Assembly: GCA_951394045.1 (NCBI GenBank)
Contig: OX595985.1
Span: forward strand, 4,030,001 to 4,094,000
From: Nitzschia sp. DOCU1
Lineage: Eukaryota; Bacillariophyta; Bacillariophyceae; Bacillariales; Bacillariaceae
Length of the DNA stretch: 64,000 nucleotides
Direction of reading: 5' to 3'
Below the pieces are notes generated by a model. It ran no database searches. It was not told where the DNA came from and was given only the letters and a program-made list of their open reading frames with translations. This document shows positions 47,007 to 58,249 of the stretch, piece by piece. Positions within the stretch are counted from its first letter, which is position 1. Every line of letters starts with the position of its first letter. Position numbers and translations under genes: made by a program.

Positions 47007-49772
47007 TTCGTATATCTGCAGAAGACAGCAAATGCCGAAGAGACGATATCAGGGAAGAAAGCCTTCGAGGCAATGGCATGGCAGCATGGAGTGAGAATAA
47101 GATCTTACCACGCCGACAACGGGATATTTCGAGCAAATAAGTGGGTTGATGAATGCAGAAACAACCAGCAAGTCCTCACCTTCGCTGGAGTTAATGCTCA
47201 TCATACCAACGGACTGGCCGAGAGAAGAATTAGGTCGCTCCAGGACCTGACTCGTTCCCAATTGATTCATGCAAACCGACGATGGAAGATGGACGCGACG
47301 GTAAATTTGTGGCCGTACGCCATAAGAATGGCAAACGATGCAATTAACGAATCCCCTAATTTAAAATATAAGGAGGGACTTTCTCCGTTGCAGCTGTTTT
47401 CAGGTTCAACGGTGCAGACCCACACAAAGCACTGGATGCCTTTTGGGTGCCCGGTCTATGTGCTGGAGGATCAGCTTCAGGGTGCCTCGCGCATCCATAA
47501 CAAATGGGAGTACAGATCGAGAGTGGGCATATATCTCGGTCGTTCCCCAAACCACGGGCGAAACATTGCCATGGTGCTTGACCGAGTGACTGGTCTTGTG
47601 TCACCGCAATTTCACGTGGCATTCGACCCGAGCTTCCGAACAGTTAAGGAAGACCAGTTCGACACCTCGTGGCAAATCAAAGCGGGGTTCCTAAGTGAAA
47701 GAAGGGTTATCGGAATTAAGGCGAAGAAACGCGCTACGTCCGAGACAATATTTATAAGGAACAATGCTACGGAGCCAGGGGGAGACCAAGCTAGTGCACA
47801 ACAGAGCGCAAAGCGGTCAAAGACGTCAGCTACAGCAAGTAACGCTGGAACCTCCCAAAGACAAGGGGAGAATCTTGAGATACCACCCGATGATAGCCAA
47901 TCGGGAAACAACGAAGCACCGCCACTAGACGGCAATAGCATGGAACAAGACGCCAGTCAAGGCCAATCTCCAAGCAAATCCCGAGCCGACGGGGACCAGC
48001 AGACTCTAACGCCGACGCAGAGAATCACGAATGTGATGGTGGCCGAGCTATCCAGGACCACTGCTGGGAATATAGACGGAGAAATTTACGTACTAGAGGC
48101 AATGTTTCCGGACTACGCCGGGAACAATGAGATGGACCCACTACAAGTTTTCAAGGCAACTTCGGACCCGGATACGATGTACCTACATCAAGCTATGAAG
48201 CAACCGGATGCACCAGAGTTCAAGAAGGCAATGCAGAAGGAGTGGGACGACCAGATCAACAACGGTAACTTCACTGTAATCCACCGATCGAAGGTTCGAG
48301 AGGGAGCGGCAGTATTACCAGCTGTGTGGCAGATGAAACGCAAGCGCGACATCCGCACGTGCCATATTAAAAAGTATAAGGCGCAATTGAACATTGATGG
48401 ATCGCACATGAAGTACGGTCAACACTATGACCAAACTTATGCGCCGGTCGCGAGTTGGAACTCAATTCGAACCGTACTAATAATGGAAGCGCTACACAAG
48501 TGGCACACAAAGCAAATCGACTACGTCCTTGCCTTTCCCCAAGCACCTGTCGAGAGGGAGCTCTTCATGGAAATCCCCAAGGGCTTTCGGATCGAGCAAG
48601 GAAACACAAGAGACTATGTGTTGCAGCTACATAGAAACGTTTATGGCCAGTGCCAGGCATCCAGAGTCTGGAATAAGTATCTCACCGACATACTCATCAA
48701 CAAGGTCGGGTTTCGGCAATCAAACGTCGACGAGTGTGTCTTCTATCGTGGGAACGTCATGTACGTATTGTACACTGACGACTCGATACTGGCAGGCCCA
48801 GATGAAGACGAGATCAACCAAGCTATCGAAGATATCAAGAGCGCAAAGCTCGATATCACAATTGAAGGTGACATACAAGACTTCCTTGGGGTCAACATCG
48901 ATAGGAAGGACGATGGGACGGTGCATTTGACGCAACCGCACCTAATCGACCAAATACTACAAGATTTGTTGATGCCCGAAGGAACGGTGCCTAAATCTAC
49001 ACCAGCAGCATCATCACGACTACTCTCAAGGCACTCAGGTTCGCAAGACTTTGACAATTCCTTCCACTACAGGTCTGTCATCGGAAAGCTTAACTACCTA
49101 GAGAAGGGGTCACGACCAGATATCGCTTACATCACGCACCAGTGTGCACGATTCTCGACCTGCCCTAAGAAAGAGCATGGTGAGGCGATAAGATGGTTAG
49201 CCCGTTACTTAAAGGGAACACGAGACAAGGGGATGATATTAAGCCCCAACAGCGAGCGAGGCCTTGAGGTGTTCATCGATGCTGATTTTGCGGGTAATTG
49301 GGATCCAGAAGAAACGGAGGATCGAGACACCGCGTGATCACGACATGGTTATCTAATCATGTTCGCAGGATGTCCGATACTATGGAAGTCGCAACTACAA
49401 ACGGAAGTCGCTCTATCAAGTACCGAGAGTGAGTACACAGGGCTCTCGTATGCATTACGAGACGCAATCCCAATCATCAATCTATTCAAGGAAATGATGG
49501 AAGTTGGCATCCCGATCAAGTCATCGAAAGCACTGGTTCATTGCAAAGTTTTCGAAGACAACTCGGGTGCATTGGAAATCGCAAAGGTAGCCAAGTTCCG
49601 ACCAAGGACAAAGCACCTAAATTGCCAACTCCACCACTTCCGTTCATACGTTGACAGCGAAGAGGTCTCGATCCACAAGATCGATTCACTAGAGCGGCCA
49701 GCGGACATACTGACTAAACCTCTAAACGAGGACGCAGTTGAGAAGTTTCGCAAGATGATAATGGGATGGTAA
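47007..49772 (+). pseudogene. element D Pol, integrase to RNase H fragment
   Basis: Starts FVYLQKTANAEETIS and carries the integrase D and E blocks (SYHADNGIF, HHTNGLAERR), reverse transcriptase (DYVLAFPQAPVE, YVLYTDDSILAG) and RNase H (EVFIDADFAGNW, LSSTESEYTGL), ending at TAA 49770. One in-frame TGA at 49335, in the position of an expected Arg codon (CGA). Otherwise open. Confidence 0.88.
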
Positions 49773-49805
49773 AGCGATTCACAACATAGCAATCAAAAGA
49801 GGGAG

Positions 49806-50115
49806 TGTTCGATTACGTCATCACGACTGAGTATTTGAGAGCCATACGAGTGAATCGGCTAACAGGACTCATGTCTGGACCCACCCGGTGGACTTTGAGC
49901 GGGCCAGTCAAACGGCACATAGAGCCAAAGTACCGACGACACAATGGGTGGTCAGCGACAGTATAACGAGGATTCCTTCTACAAAAGGAAGTAATAGAGT
50001 AAGTGGAGGCTCTCCGGAGCCCCACAGACACAACTTATAATTTGGCATTAGCAACGCTTTTGTTAATTTACTACTTCGCCCGATAGCCAAGCCTGAGAAC
50101 TCAACTATTCGTACA
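49806..50115 (+). repeat. element D 3' LTR
   Basis: 310 bp, matching 30608-30917 with five differences. Followed by TACCAT and the continuation of element B Pol. Confidence 0.94.
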
Positions 50116-51222
50116 TACCATGGTTTGCGAAGGTGATGGCGGATGATTGTCAAGTGATGAACGAGCTATCACTTGGCTCTGTTCTAGAACCCATCCTGTT
50201 ATTTCTTGTAATTGGATCATGTCTCCTTTACCGGCGACCGCCCGACAAGTTCTTTGCCCTGCCAAACGACATCATTATTTGCTGTGGCTCCTAAAGGGGC
50301 GAATCTTTGAAGATTTCTGCGCATTATCGTTTTCACGATCCTGACTTTACTCCTAATGAGCCAATTGCCCGACATTTCATTCCAAGAATTGTTCAAAGTA
50401 TGGAAGGCTCTGCACTCAAGCTGTGAGCATGAACATTGCGCATTCATGGCAATGCTTGAAAAGGAGAGCTCGCCCCGTTTGATCGGTGACTGGGACTCCG
50501 ATTCCAATCCAATAGTCATTGACTCGGCTTGCTCCGCCTCCCTGACACCCTTCAAGAGTGACTTGCGGAACATCAAACCCCACAAGTCATCAGTAACAGG
50601 GTTTGGCGCGAGCAATATCACGCATGTTGGCGAGGTATCTTGGTGTGTTAAAGACATCAACGGCAACAACGTCTATCTCGAAGACGATACTTGCTACTAT
50701 GCTCCAAACGCTCCGTATTGGTTGCTTTGCCCTCACAACTGGAAAAAATGCTGCAACAAGAAACGGTACGATGCGGGAGAAACAGAGGGAGATCAAGCAA
50801 CTTTCATGCTGTCTCCCAATGACATGGACGATGACTACGTTCTATCTTGGAATCGTGGAAAAACCCTGGTGACATGCAAGATTGATCCTTTGAACAATCT
50901 GCCTACTGTTTACACTATGGGCGAATATCGCGAGTTCAAGGCCTTTGTCTCGGCATTCCACACCTTCCCAAACGTTATCGAGGATGACGATGACAACAAA
51001 ATGGGAGAAACCATGTCAATTGTTGCCGATTCTGACGACGACACCGTTCAGGATCACGAAGAAGAAAGTTTTATAACACCGTCGAAAGCAAAGAGGGTGG
51101 ATTTTTCTGTTGGTCCGAATCAAAAGGAACCAACTGTTTTAATTGATGATCCGATTACTCATCGAGATGAAGAACTCTTTCTTTCCTGGCATCTCAAGCT
51201 CGGTCATGCCCCCTATCAATAT
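50116..51222 (+). pseudogene. element B Pol, protease and pre-integrase fragment
   Basis: Resumes after D. A one-base gain near 50277 relative to element C shifts the frame; the open part runs from 50356. It carries a hydrophobic segment (near 50180-50220), then the protease-like VIDSACSASLTPF (DSA instead of DSG), GFGASNITHVGEVSW, an acidic linker, and the pre-integrase block SWHLKLGHAPYQY, where element G is inserted. About 5-8% different from element C in this part. Confidence 0.83.
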
Positions 51223-51424
51223 TGCACTACGCCGTGCGCTAGTCGGCGTATGCGCGCGAAAAAGGGGATTGAGGAGTTCGGTCTCGAACCCTCGACCTTG
51301 CTTAGAAGGTGATTGTAGGCAGTACCACTGCGCTACTGGAGCTCTCTTGTATCAGAGTGCGGGGAATTACATATTGTTGAATTAGTGCGCTATTCCATAG
51401 CCCACTATATTCCAGTATACTGCA
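51223..51424. repeat. element G left terminal repeat
   Basis: 202 bp, TG...CA, one substitution from 52067-52268 (ccagtatac against caagtatac). Confidence 0.85.
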
Positions 51425-51892
51425 TGCGCCCCCATGTCATTCATCGCACGCTCACATCTGTTTGTCAGTCACAGCATTCGCGATTGCTAGAAGCACTCCT
51501 TATTTGCGGAGGTCTGGTAATTTGCCAGCACGAGGCTACGCTACGGCCTGTGTCTAGGTGATGCTACTCGGCGTATGCGCGCGAAAAAGGGGATTGAGGA
51601 GTTCGGTCTCGAACCCTCGACCTTGCTTAGAAGGTGATTGTAGGCAGTCCACTGCGCTACTGGAGCTCTCTTGTATCAGAGTGCGGGGAATTACATATTG
51701 TTGAATTAGTGCGCTATTCCATAGCCCACTATATTCCAGTATACTGCATGCGCCCCCATGTCATTCATCGCACGCTCACATCTGTTCGTCAGTCACAGCA
51801 TTCGCGATTGCTAGAAGCACTCCTTATTTGCGGAGGTCTGGTAATTTGCCAGCACGAGGCTACGCTACGGCCTGTGTCTAGGTGATGCTACT
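51243..51892. repeat. 325-bp tandem duplication inside element G
   Basis: 51243-51567 and 51568-51892 match closely and include most of the terminal repeat plus ~140 bp of interior. The second unit lacks one base between the A and B boxes. Confidence 0.85.
51259..51335 (-). promoter_or_regulatory. tRNA-like Pol III unit in G left repeat
   Basis: Minus strand: A box TAGCGCAGTGG (51335-51325), B box GGTTCGAGACC (51290-51280), starts 45 bases apart as in tRNA genes, then TTTTT (51263-51259), a Pol III terminator, about 16 bases after the B box. Acceptor and T stems do not pair, so it is tRNA-derived rather than a working tRNA. Equivalent boxes lie at 51659-51649/51615-51605 and 52179-52169/52134-52124. 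Confidence 0.75.
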
Positions 51893-52066
51893 GAGAGGTG
51901 GCGTGTGAAGAACGCAAGGTTCGTCAGGCTTATACCATTATGTTGAAGTTTTCAACCTCAACTTGATGTTCGACATGCTTCGCTCTTCGCTAGAAGGGGC
52001 ATATCATTGGGTTGAAGTACGATGGTTGTACTGTTTGTACATACCAAAGGTGCAATGATATCATTA

Positions 52067-52268
52067 TGCACTACGCCGTGCGCTAGTCGGCGTATGCGCG
52101 CGAAAAAGGGGATTGAGGAGTTCGGTCTCGAACCCTCGACCTTGCTTAGAAGGTGATTGTAGGCAGTACCACTGCGCTACTGGAGCTCTCTTGTATCAGA
52201 GTGCGGGGAATTACATATTGTTGAATTAGTGCGCTATTCCATAGCCCACTATATTCAAGTATACTGCA
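52067..52268. repeat. element G right terminal repeat
   Basis: 202 bp, second boundary copy; its last base may belong to the target duplication. Confidence 0.85.
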
Positions 52269-55200
52269 ATATATTCGTTGGGCTGCACAGCTCGGAATCC
52301 TGCCACCCAAGCTGAAGAAAATTCGGAACGTCGTATGCCCTGCATGCATGTATGGGAAACAAAAGCGACGACCGTGGCGGACCAAAGGATCAGTTGAACA
52401 ACAAGGAAAGATCAAGAAGGCAACTTGCCCAGGCGAATGTGTCTCGGTTGATCAATTAATTTCCGGCGTTCCAGGTCTCGTGGGACAATCGACCGGCAAG
52501 TTGACGAAGAATCGATACATGGTGGCCACGATTTTTGTGGACCACTACTCCGATCTTGACTATGTTCATGTGCAAGCCTCTACTTCTGCAGACGATACTA
52601 TCGAAGCGAAACAAGCCTTCGAGAAATTTGCACTCGATCGTGGGGTCAAAATCGAACAATATCATGCCGATAATGGCATTTTTGCATCTAGAGGTTTCAG
52701 GGAAGAGGTGCACCGCTGTGGCCAAAAGCTGACCTTTTGTGGGGTTGGTGCTCACCATCAAAATGGAGTGGCCGAACGGCGCATTCAAGACCTCACCGAC
52801 TCCGCTCGAGCAATGCTAGCTCATGCCTCTCATCGCAATCCTGCTGTGACTGCTCATTTGTGGCCCTATGCTTTGCGACATGCCAGCTACACATGACGAA
52901 TCCTGCCCCGCAATGGGCATAGCAAGAGTCCTGAAGAGTTCTTCACAAGAGCTCCTGTTTGTCCGACAACGAAATATTTGCATCCCTTTGGTTGCCCCGT
53001 TTATGTTCTGCAAGCAGCGCTTCAAAGCGGGGGAACACAACCAAAGTGGAATGATTGATCGAGAGTTGGCATTTATTTGGGCCATTCAGCCCAGCATGCA
53101 CCAAGTGTTGCACTCATTTTGAATCCGACAACTGGCTATGTGTCACCACAATTTCATTGCATCTACAATAACAAGTTTGACACTCCAAGTCGTGACAAAA
53201 ACTTTTCTCAGCTATGGGCCGAGAAGGCCGGATTATCAGAGGAGCCTGAACAAGAACCTTCATTTGATTTCCCTTCAAACGATTATTTAGGCAAAGCAAT
53301 CCCAACGCATTTGCAGATTCCTTTTGAGCCTCCCGTTCTGGCAGTCGAAGAGCTGCCAACGCAAGACGAGTATAATTTCCCAATTCCCGATGATGAAGGA
53401 GATGATGCTCCGAATGAAAATCAAGATTCGGTTCTTGACGAATTTGATGATGACCAGCCTGATCAAGAACCCCCAAATCCCATGCAAGAGCAAGAGGGAG
53501 CAATTCAGTCTCCATTCTTTGCTGATGAACCGATTAGAACAATGAGAAGTGGCCGTGTGATTCAACGAACTCGCCAGCTTGCAGAGTCCGAACTGTTACC
53601 AAGACTTCGTTCTCTGGTCTCTGTTGTTCATCATGTGACAAATGTGTTGTCTCGATTGGACGATGACAGCCTCAATGAGCTGACAAAGTTCGTTGCTTTT
53701 CCAGCAAGTTTGGCAGACAACGACACGATGTACCTCAAGGAAGCGATGCGGCAACCAGACAAAGACAAGTTTCTGGAAGCCATGGTCAAGGAAATTGACG
53801 ATCATACTCGCCGAGGACATTGGAGGGTGACGACTAAAGCTGAAATGCGTTCAAGGGGCCACAACTACAGGCCAATCATGGCAATTTGGTCCTTTAATCG
53901 CAAGCGCAATCCATTTGGTGAAATTACCAAGTACAAGGCTCGCCTCTGTTGCCACGGAGGCCAAACCATCAAAGGCGTTCACTATGAAGAATCTTTCTCT
54001 CCAGTGGTCGCTTGGTCAACTGTCCGACTCATGCTTACACTTTCCGAAGTCTACGGATGGCATGCGAGACAGATTGATTTTGTTCTTGCTTTCCCACAGG
54101 AAAAGGTCAAAACGGACATTTACATGAATGTACCAGAAAATTTTTGTGTCAATTCCAAAGGGGCAATGATCCTCGATGAAAAAGCCCCTCATCCTTCGAA
54201 GCAAGACTCTTGTGTGAAGTTAATTCAAAACGTTTATGGATTGGTCGATGCCAGTTTGACCTGGCATCAGCACATTTCCAAGGGCCTTGAGGATTTTGGA
54301 TTCAAAAGAAGCCAAACGGATCCATGCCAGTTTATTAAAGGCAACATTTTGTTCATCCTTTATGTTGATGATGCCGTCTGTTTGACGCCAAACAAAGCAG
54401 ATGCAGACAAGCTGATTGTTGACCTTGCAAACAAGGGCTACATCCTTACAGATGAAGGCCCACTGTCGGCCTATCTCCGAATTCAGGTTGAGCGATTGAG
54501 TGAGAACCGAATCTCAATGAAGCAACCAGCATTTATTGATCGAATAATCAAGCAATGCAATCTCAAAGATCAACGAATGCACGACACACCAGCCGATGCG
54601 ATTTTGCACCGTGATGAAAGCCCACTGTCGGCCTATCTCGGAATTCAGGTTGAGCGATTGAGTGAGAACCGAATCTCAATGAAGCAACCCGCATTTATTG
54701 ATCGAATAATCAAGCAATGCAATCTCAAAGATCAACGTTCCATTATGGGACAACTCAATTATTTGGCAGCAACCACAAGGCCAGAGATCACATTTGCCGT
54801 TCATCAATGCGCAAGATTCTGCGAGAATCCAAAGATGAGTCATGAAAAGGCCGTCAAGCGGATCATTCGATATTTAAAACGAACGCGGGATCAAGGCATC
54901 ATCATGCAGATTGACGAAACAAAAGGAATTGAATGTTTCGTTGATGCTGACTTTGCTGGTGGTTTTCGAAAGGAAAATACCAAAAACCCAAGGGATTGTC
55001 TCTCCCGAACTGGCTATGTTATCAAATATGCCGGATGTCAAATCGTGTGGTCTTCAAAACTGCAATCCACAATCGCCCTCTCCACTACCGAAGCTGAATA
55101 CATGGCATTGAGCACTGCTGCACGAGAAGTGATTTACCTCATCAACCTAACAGATGAATTGAAGTCTCATGGTGTTGATTTGATCACTTCCAAGCCAAAA

Positions 55201-55445
55201 ATTTCTTCGAAGACAATGCTGGAGCCATCAAATTGGCAAAACTTCCCAAGCTGCGCCCTCGTACCAAGCATCTTGCAATTCAATATCATCACTTCCGATC
55301 TTGGACCATGAAGGGACTAGATGGCAGCGACCCAAAAATTCAAGTCAAGCACATTACTACCGACAAACAACAAGCAGACATCTTTACCAAGCCACTTCCA
55401 AGACCCCAATTCCAGGCACTGCCACAGTTGTTGTGTGGTTGGTAA
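52268..55445 (+). pseudogene. element B Pol, integrase, reverse transcriptase and RNase H fragment
   Basis: Continues the pre-integrase zinc site (CPACMYGKQKRR), the integrase core (IFVDHYS..., HADNGIF, HHQNGVAERR), reverse transcriptase (KYKARLCCHGG, DFVLAFPQ, ILYVDDAVCL) and RNase H (ECFVDADFAGG, LSTTEAEYMAL), ending at 55445. Breaks: TGA at 52894, TGA at 53056 (CGA in element C), an in-frame 162-bp duplication (54451/54613), and a frameshift near 55205-55220 just before the EDNAGAIK block. Confidence 0.87.
54451..54737 (+). repeat. 162-bp in-frame duplication inside element B reverse transcriptase
   Basis: The block starting gatgaaggcccactg at 54451 recurs at 54613 (gatgaaagcccactg), repeating PLSAYL.IQVERLSENR and the following residues with only a few differences. 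162 bp is 54 codons, so the frame is kept. Confidence 0.9.
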
Positions 55446-55474
55446 CTAGTGAATCCGTGCGATTTGAGAGGGAG

Positions 55475-55762
55475 TGTCGGAAAATTCTCAATTTGACACC
55501 TTTGACATCTTTGATGTCAGCTTCTCATTCTGCGATCCACATCTTCCATATATTTCAATACAAATCTTACGTATTCTCCGTATACCATGACATCAATAAC
55601 TCCGAACAAAGGGAAAACACAAAACGAGAGAAATCAACTTATAGTTTACATCTATCAACACTTTTACCAACACCTTTCTACTTTCTTTTATCATCTTCGC
55701 TTAGCAATTTTCCATTGCAAGCTACCTTTACCTTTACGAGCTGATTACAACGGTTCCTCGCA
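55475..55762 (+). repeat. element B 3' LTR
   Basis: 288 bp, one difference from 28505-28792. It is followed by the CTCCC duplication and the 5' fragment of the glycosyltransferase gene. Confidence 0.95.
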
Positions 55763-56522
55763 CTCCCAAATCAAAATTGGGAGGAACAATAGCAGGTGCC
55801 GTCAGCTCTTGGAGCAAGGCTTGATTGAGGACAAGGCCAAAACCACCGTGTGGAATCCAGAGACCAGGCACATTAATCATACAGCCCGCCCATGCAAGTG
55901 GACGGTGGGATGTTGCCTGGTTTAGAATAACCACAAGGCGATCCAAGTTCCAAAATGCATCATCATCCTGGATGATTAGATATTCTGGGAGTGAAGTGGC
56001 TGCATCTCGGTAATAATTGAGTACCTGATGGAGTCCAATGACTGGTCGGGTCTGAGCAGACAGCCAACCCATGGGGTTTGCTTGGTGTCCTACCCAACCT
56101 GGAGCAAAAAGCCTTTTCCACTGTGATAAAAGTTGAGCTGTAGTATGTCTGTGATGACAAAAGTGAATAATTTGATACAGGTCAGTTGTTGTCAGGGTCT
56201 CTGTGTAGGTTTCGTCTTCAAGTTCTGTCACGTTGAAAAAGTGCCGAATGCTGGGATGGGAGCCCAAGAGTCGACGTTGGGTTGCCAAGTAGTCCAACCG
56301 GTGTTGTGAACCAATAGAAAGGATATCCAAGAATGCCACCTGTTGGCTTGTTGTAGGGCCAACTTTAGCATGCACATGTGACCCTTCTTGACTGCCCAAC
56401 ATCTCTTCCTGTTTCCACAGGAATAGTAGGATGACGGTTGCAACGACAACCCTGACCCCCTTCTGCTTCTGCTTGCAAAGGCGGCTGAAATGCACTTGAG
56501 ATTTCATTTGAACTATCCTCAT
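55763..56522 (-). pseudogene. fringe/C1GalT-like glycosyltransferase, 5' fragment (split by element B)
   Basis: Type II membrane protein start: ATG at 56522, a short cytoplasmic piece with basic residues (KQKQKG), one hydrophobic anchor (VRVVVATVILLFLW), then a lumenal domain. YLIIQDDDAFWNLD has the acidic DxD-like metal/sugar-nucleotide motif, and PHGGFGLVLNQALLQEL is the GG-G block of fringe and core-1 beta-3-galactosyltransferase-like (GT31-type) enzymes. The frame runs to 55763, where the 3' LTR of element B begins. Likely Golgi-located; donor and acceptor unknown. Confidence 0.82.
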
Positions 56523-57857
56523 GCTGTTTGAACACTTGCCACAAATGAAATATGCCAATGTTCAAACAACTGGTTGAAACGACTATTGGCATGTTGTGTT
56601 GTTGCTGATCACTCCTTCTTGGGGTGCTGGAGCCGGGTTCTCTTATGTCCAGTGTCCAGTGACGTAGGTAGCTAAGATTTTATCTCTTTACCCTGTGATC
56701 CATATCTCTACTATTCTGGCGATCGACCATCATCTATCAAGAAAACACTCTTTTGAGATGAAACTTGGCTTGATTCTAAGAAACATCTAACAGTAGCATT
56801 CTGTGTTGGAATTTTTTAAAAACTCCCCTTCTACACGTTACTACTTGCATGACAATGCGACTCATGCGCCAATTTTGCCCATTTTTCGACCTTTTTCATG
56901 CAATTTGCCGCTAAACTCAATCAAAAGAGATAATACAATTACATTTTTTTAATCTTGATGTTGTCTACTGTATCAGAGGTGCCGGGTGGCTGCTTTCTTT
57001 TTTGTTTCTGTGATGAGTTTGCACCAGGGGACCCCGGTTTTTCCCAACTGGCTTCCGAGCCCAGTTTTCACAGAATCGCCCTTACAATCAACTAATTCAT
57101 GTGATCTAACGCCAGTGGCTAAAGACAATTGTGATTTAGTGATTGTATTGACTATGGGACACGTTTGTTTATCATGGATTGCTTGTTTCTCTTGTATTTT
57201 GTCATCAAGCAGTGTTCTCTGCACTGTCTCAATTCTTCTTCTTCACCACCTGCACAATGATGAAGTCTGGAAGTGCCAGATGCAGTCTAGAAGTGCTGAT
57301 TGCATACAGGCGCCAAAATAGTTCAAGTATCAGCCAAAATAAGCGCAACTTGCTGCTGTTTGGTGGCTGTATTGTCATTCATTCGCATCCCAACTTTTTC
57401 CTTGTCGATTCCCCCAACCTTCTTGTCTTGATTTGGAGTAGATTTTACACTCACTTTTGCCCTGCCAGGCATAAGTGGATATGCTCTTGACCACAGCTCT
57501 CTCCATGTTTCATTGAAGGCCTGTTGCCTTAGTCTGGTTGGTTGTTGTTTGACGGCTTCCTTGGAGCTGAAGACAAAGGCTAATTAAGTTGCATTTTCCA
57601 TTTCAACCAAAGTCCCAAATTCCTTGACAAGCTTGTCATAGCTCTCCTCACCCCCACCCTTGCCCCCAATCGCGTTCAGCCTATCAAAGATGATGTTTCA
57701 CTGAAAGAAGTAGGGAAAAAGCATCACGGAGAGGCCCAAATTTCCCAATAGACTGGCCACCCACATTGAATCGAACCGGTCGGAAGGCAACGTTTGTCTC
57801 CTCATTCTTTGCCCTCTGGAACCTTGAGATCATGCCTTGAATTGTGGAAATGCAAGG
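56523..57857. other. intergenic region with weak coding remnants
   Basis: 1.3 kb between the glycosyltransferase start and element C. No intact gene. On the minus strand about 57380-57840 shows broken protein-like pieces (for example ETWRELWSRAYPLMPGRAKV and AFRPVRFNVGGQSIG) in shifting frames, perhaps a decayed gene that I cannot name. The part near the glycosyltransferase start is probably its promoter. Confidence 0.4.
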
Positions 57858-58161
57858 TGTCGGGAAATTGACATCCTTGATGTCAGTGTCAGGAAATTGA
57901 CATCCTTGACGTTGCTGACATCAACTCCTCTTTCTTCAGCCAATTACATTTTATATTTCGATACAAGTCAAATCTTACGTATTCTCGTACAAGACGATGA
58001 CATCAATCATTTCGGACATCAAAAACAAGAAGTGAGAAATTAATTTATAGTTTTCACATCTATCAACAACGCTTTTACCAGCATCTTTCTTTCTTACCTT
58101 TATCCTTTGCTCGGCGACTTTCCATTGCTAGCATTAGAACTGATTACAACGGTTCCTCGCA
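57858..58161 (+). repeat. element C 5' LTR with a 29-bp duplication at its start
   Basis: Ends CGGTTCCTCGCA like the B LTR. The start is doubled: tgtcgggaaattgacatcc at 57858 and tgtcaggaaattgacatcc at 57887. The exact left border is therefore ambiguous. Overall related to but clearly diverged from the B LTR. Confidence 0.8.
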
Positions 58162-58176
58162 GGTTATGAGCCCAAG
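58162..58176 (+). other. element C primer-binding site, half-tRNA type
   Basis: ggttatgagcccaag, the same as in B: complement of the initiator tRNA-Met anticodon arm. Confidence 0.75.
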
Positions 58177-58249
58177 TTTCTGGCAGTAACTTCCTCGTTT
58201 GCAACGCATTACAAGCTTTAAAATTGTCTCTACAAGATCTTGATCAAGA

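Larger units (their letters stand above)
30608..50115 (+). mobile_element. element D: copia retrotransposon nested in B, carrying the Helitron
   Basis: LTRs 30608-30917 and 49806-50115 (310 bp each, five differences), TGTTCG...GTACA. Flanked by TACCAT at 30602-30607 and 50116-50121, a 6-bp duplication confirmed by the uninterrupted sequence in element C (gataccatgg). D itself is about 6.55 kb; the rest is the Helitron (about 34051-47006). The polypurine tract aaaagagggag precedes the 3' LTR. Confidence 0.95.
51223..52267. mobile_element. element G: TRIM-like non-coding element with tRNA-like terminal repeats, nested in B
   Basis: 1,045 bp in the pre-integrase region of B Pol. The uninterrupted site is known from element C (tatcaatatattcg), which defines the AATAT duplication (51218-51222 and 52268-52272). 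Direct terminal repeats of 202 bp (51223-51424 and 52067-52268; one difference) begin TGCACTACG and end ATACTGCA. No coding capacity. Between them lies a partial third copy in a 325-bp tandem duplication (51243-51567, 51568-51892), followed by a unique segment. Each copy carries Pol III promoter boxes on the minus strand. A G-rich tract abuts the left repeat on the minus strand, suggesting minus orientation. A tandem SINE insertion is the alternative reading. Confidence 0.78.
28505..55762 (+). mobile_element. element B: copia retrotransposon carrying nested D, Helitron, F and G
   Basis: Outer shell of the nest. LTRs 28505-28792 and 55475-55762 (288 bp each, one difference), both TGTCGG...CTCGCA, flanked by CTCCC at 28500-28504 and 55763-55767. 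Total 27,258 bp, of which about 6.7 kb is B itself. The rest is D (30608-50115) and G (51223-52267), each with its own duplication. The polypurine tract gagagggag precedes the 3' LTR. The coding region has several frameshifts and stops and contrasts with the nearly identical LTRs. Confidence 0.95.

Noticed and set aside
46739..47140. 133-residue plus-strand frame over the Helitron/D junction
   Set aside because: Crosses the proven insertion boundary and has no recognisable motif.
51259..51342. A functional tRNA gene on the minus strand
   Set aside because: A and B boxes are good, but acceptor and T stems do not pair and the anticodon arm is irregular; it is repeated within a mobile element.
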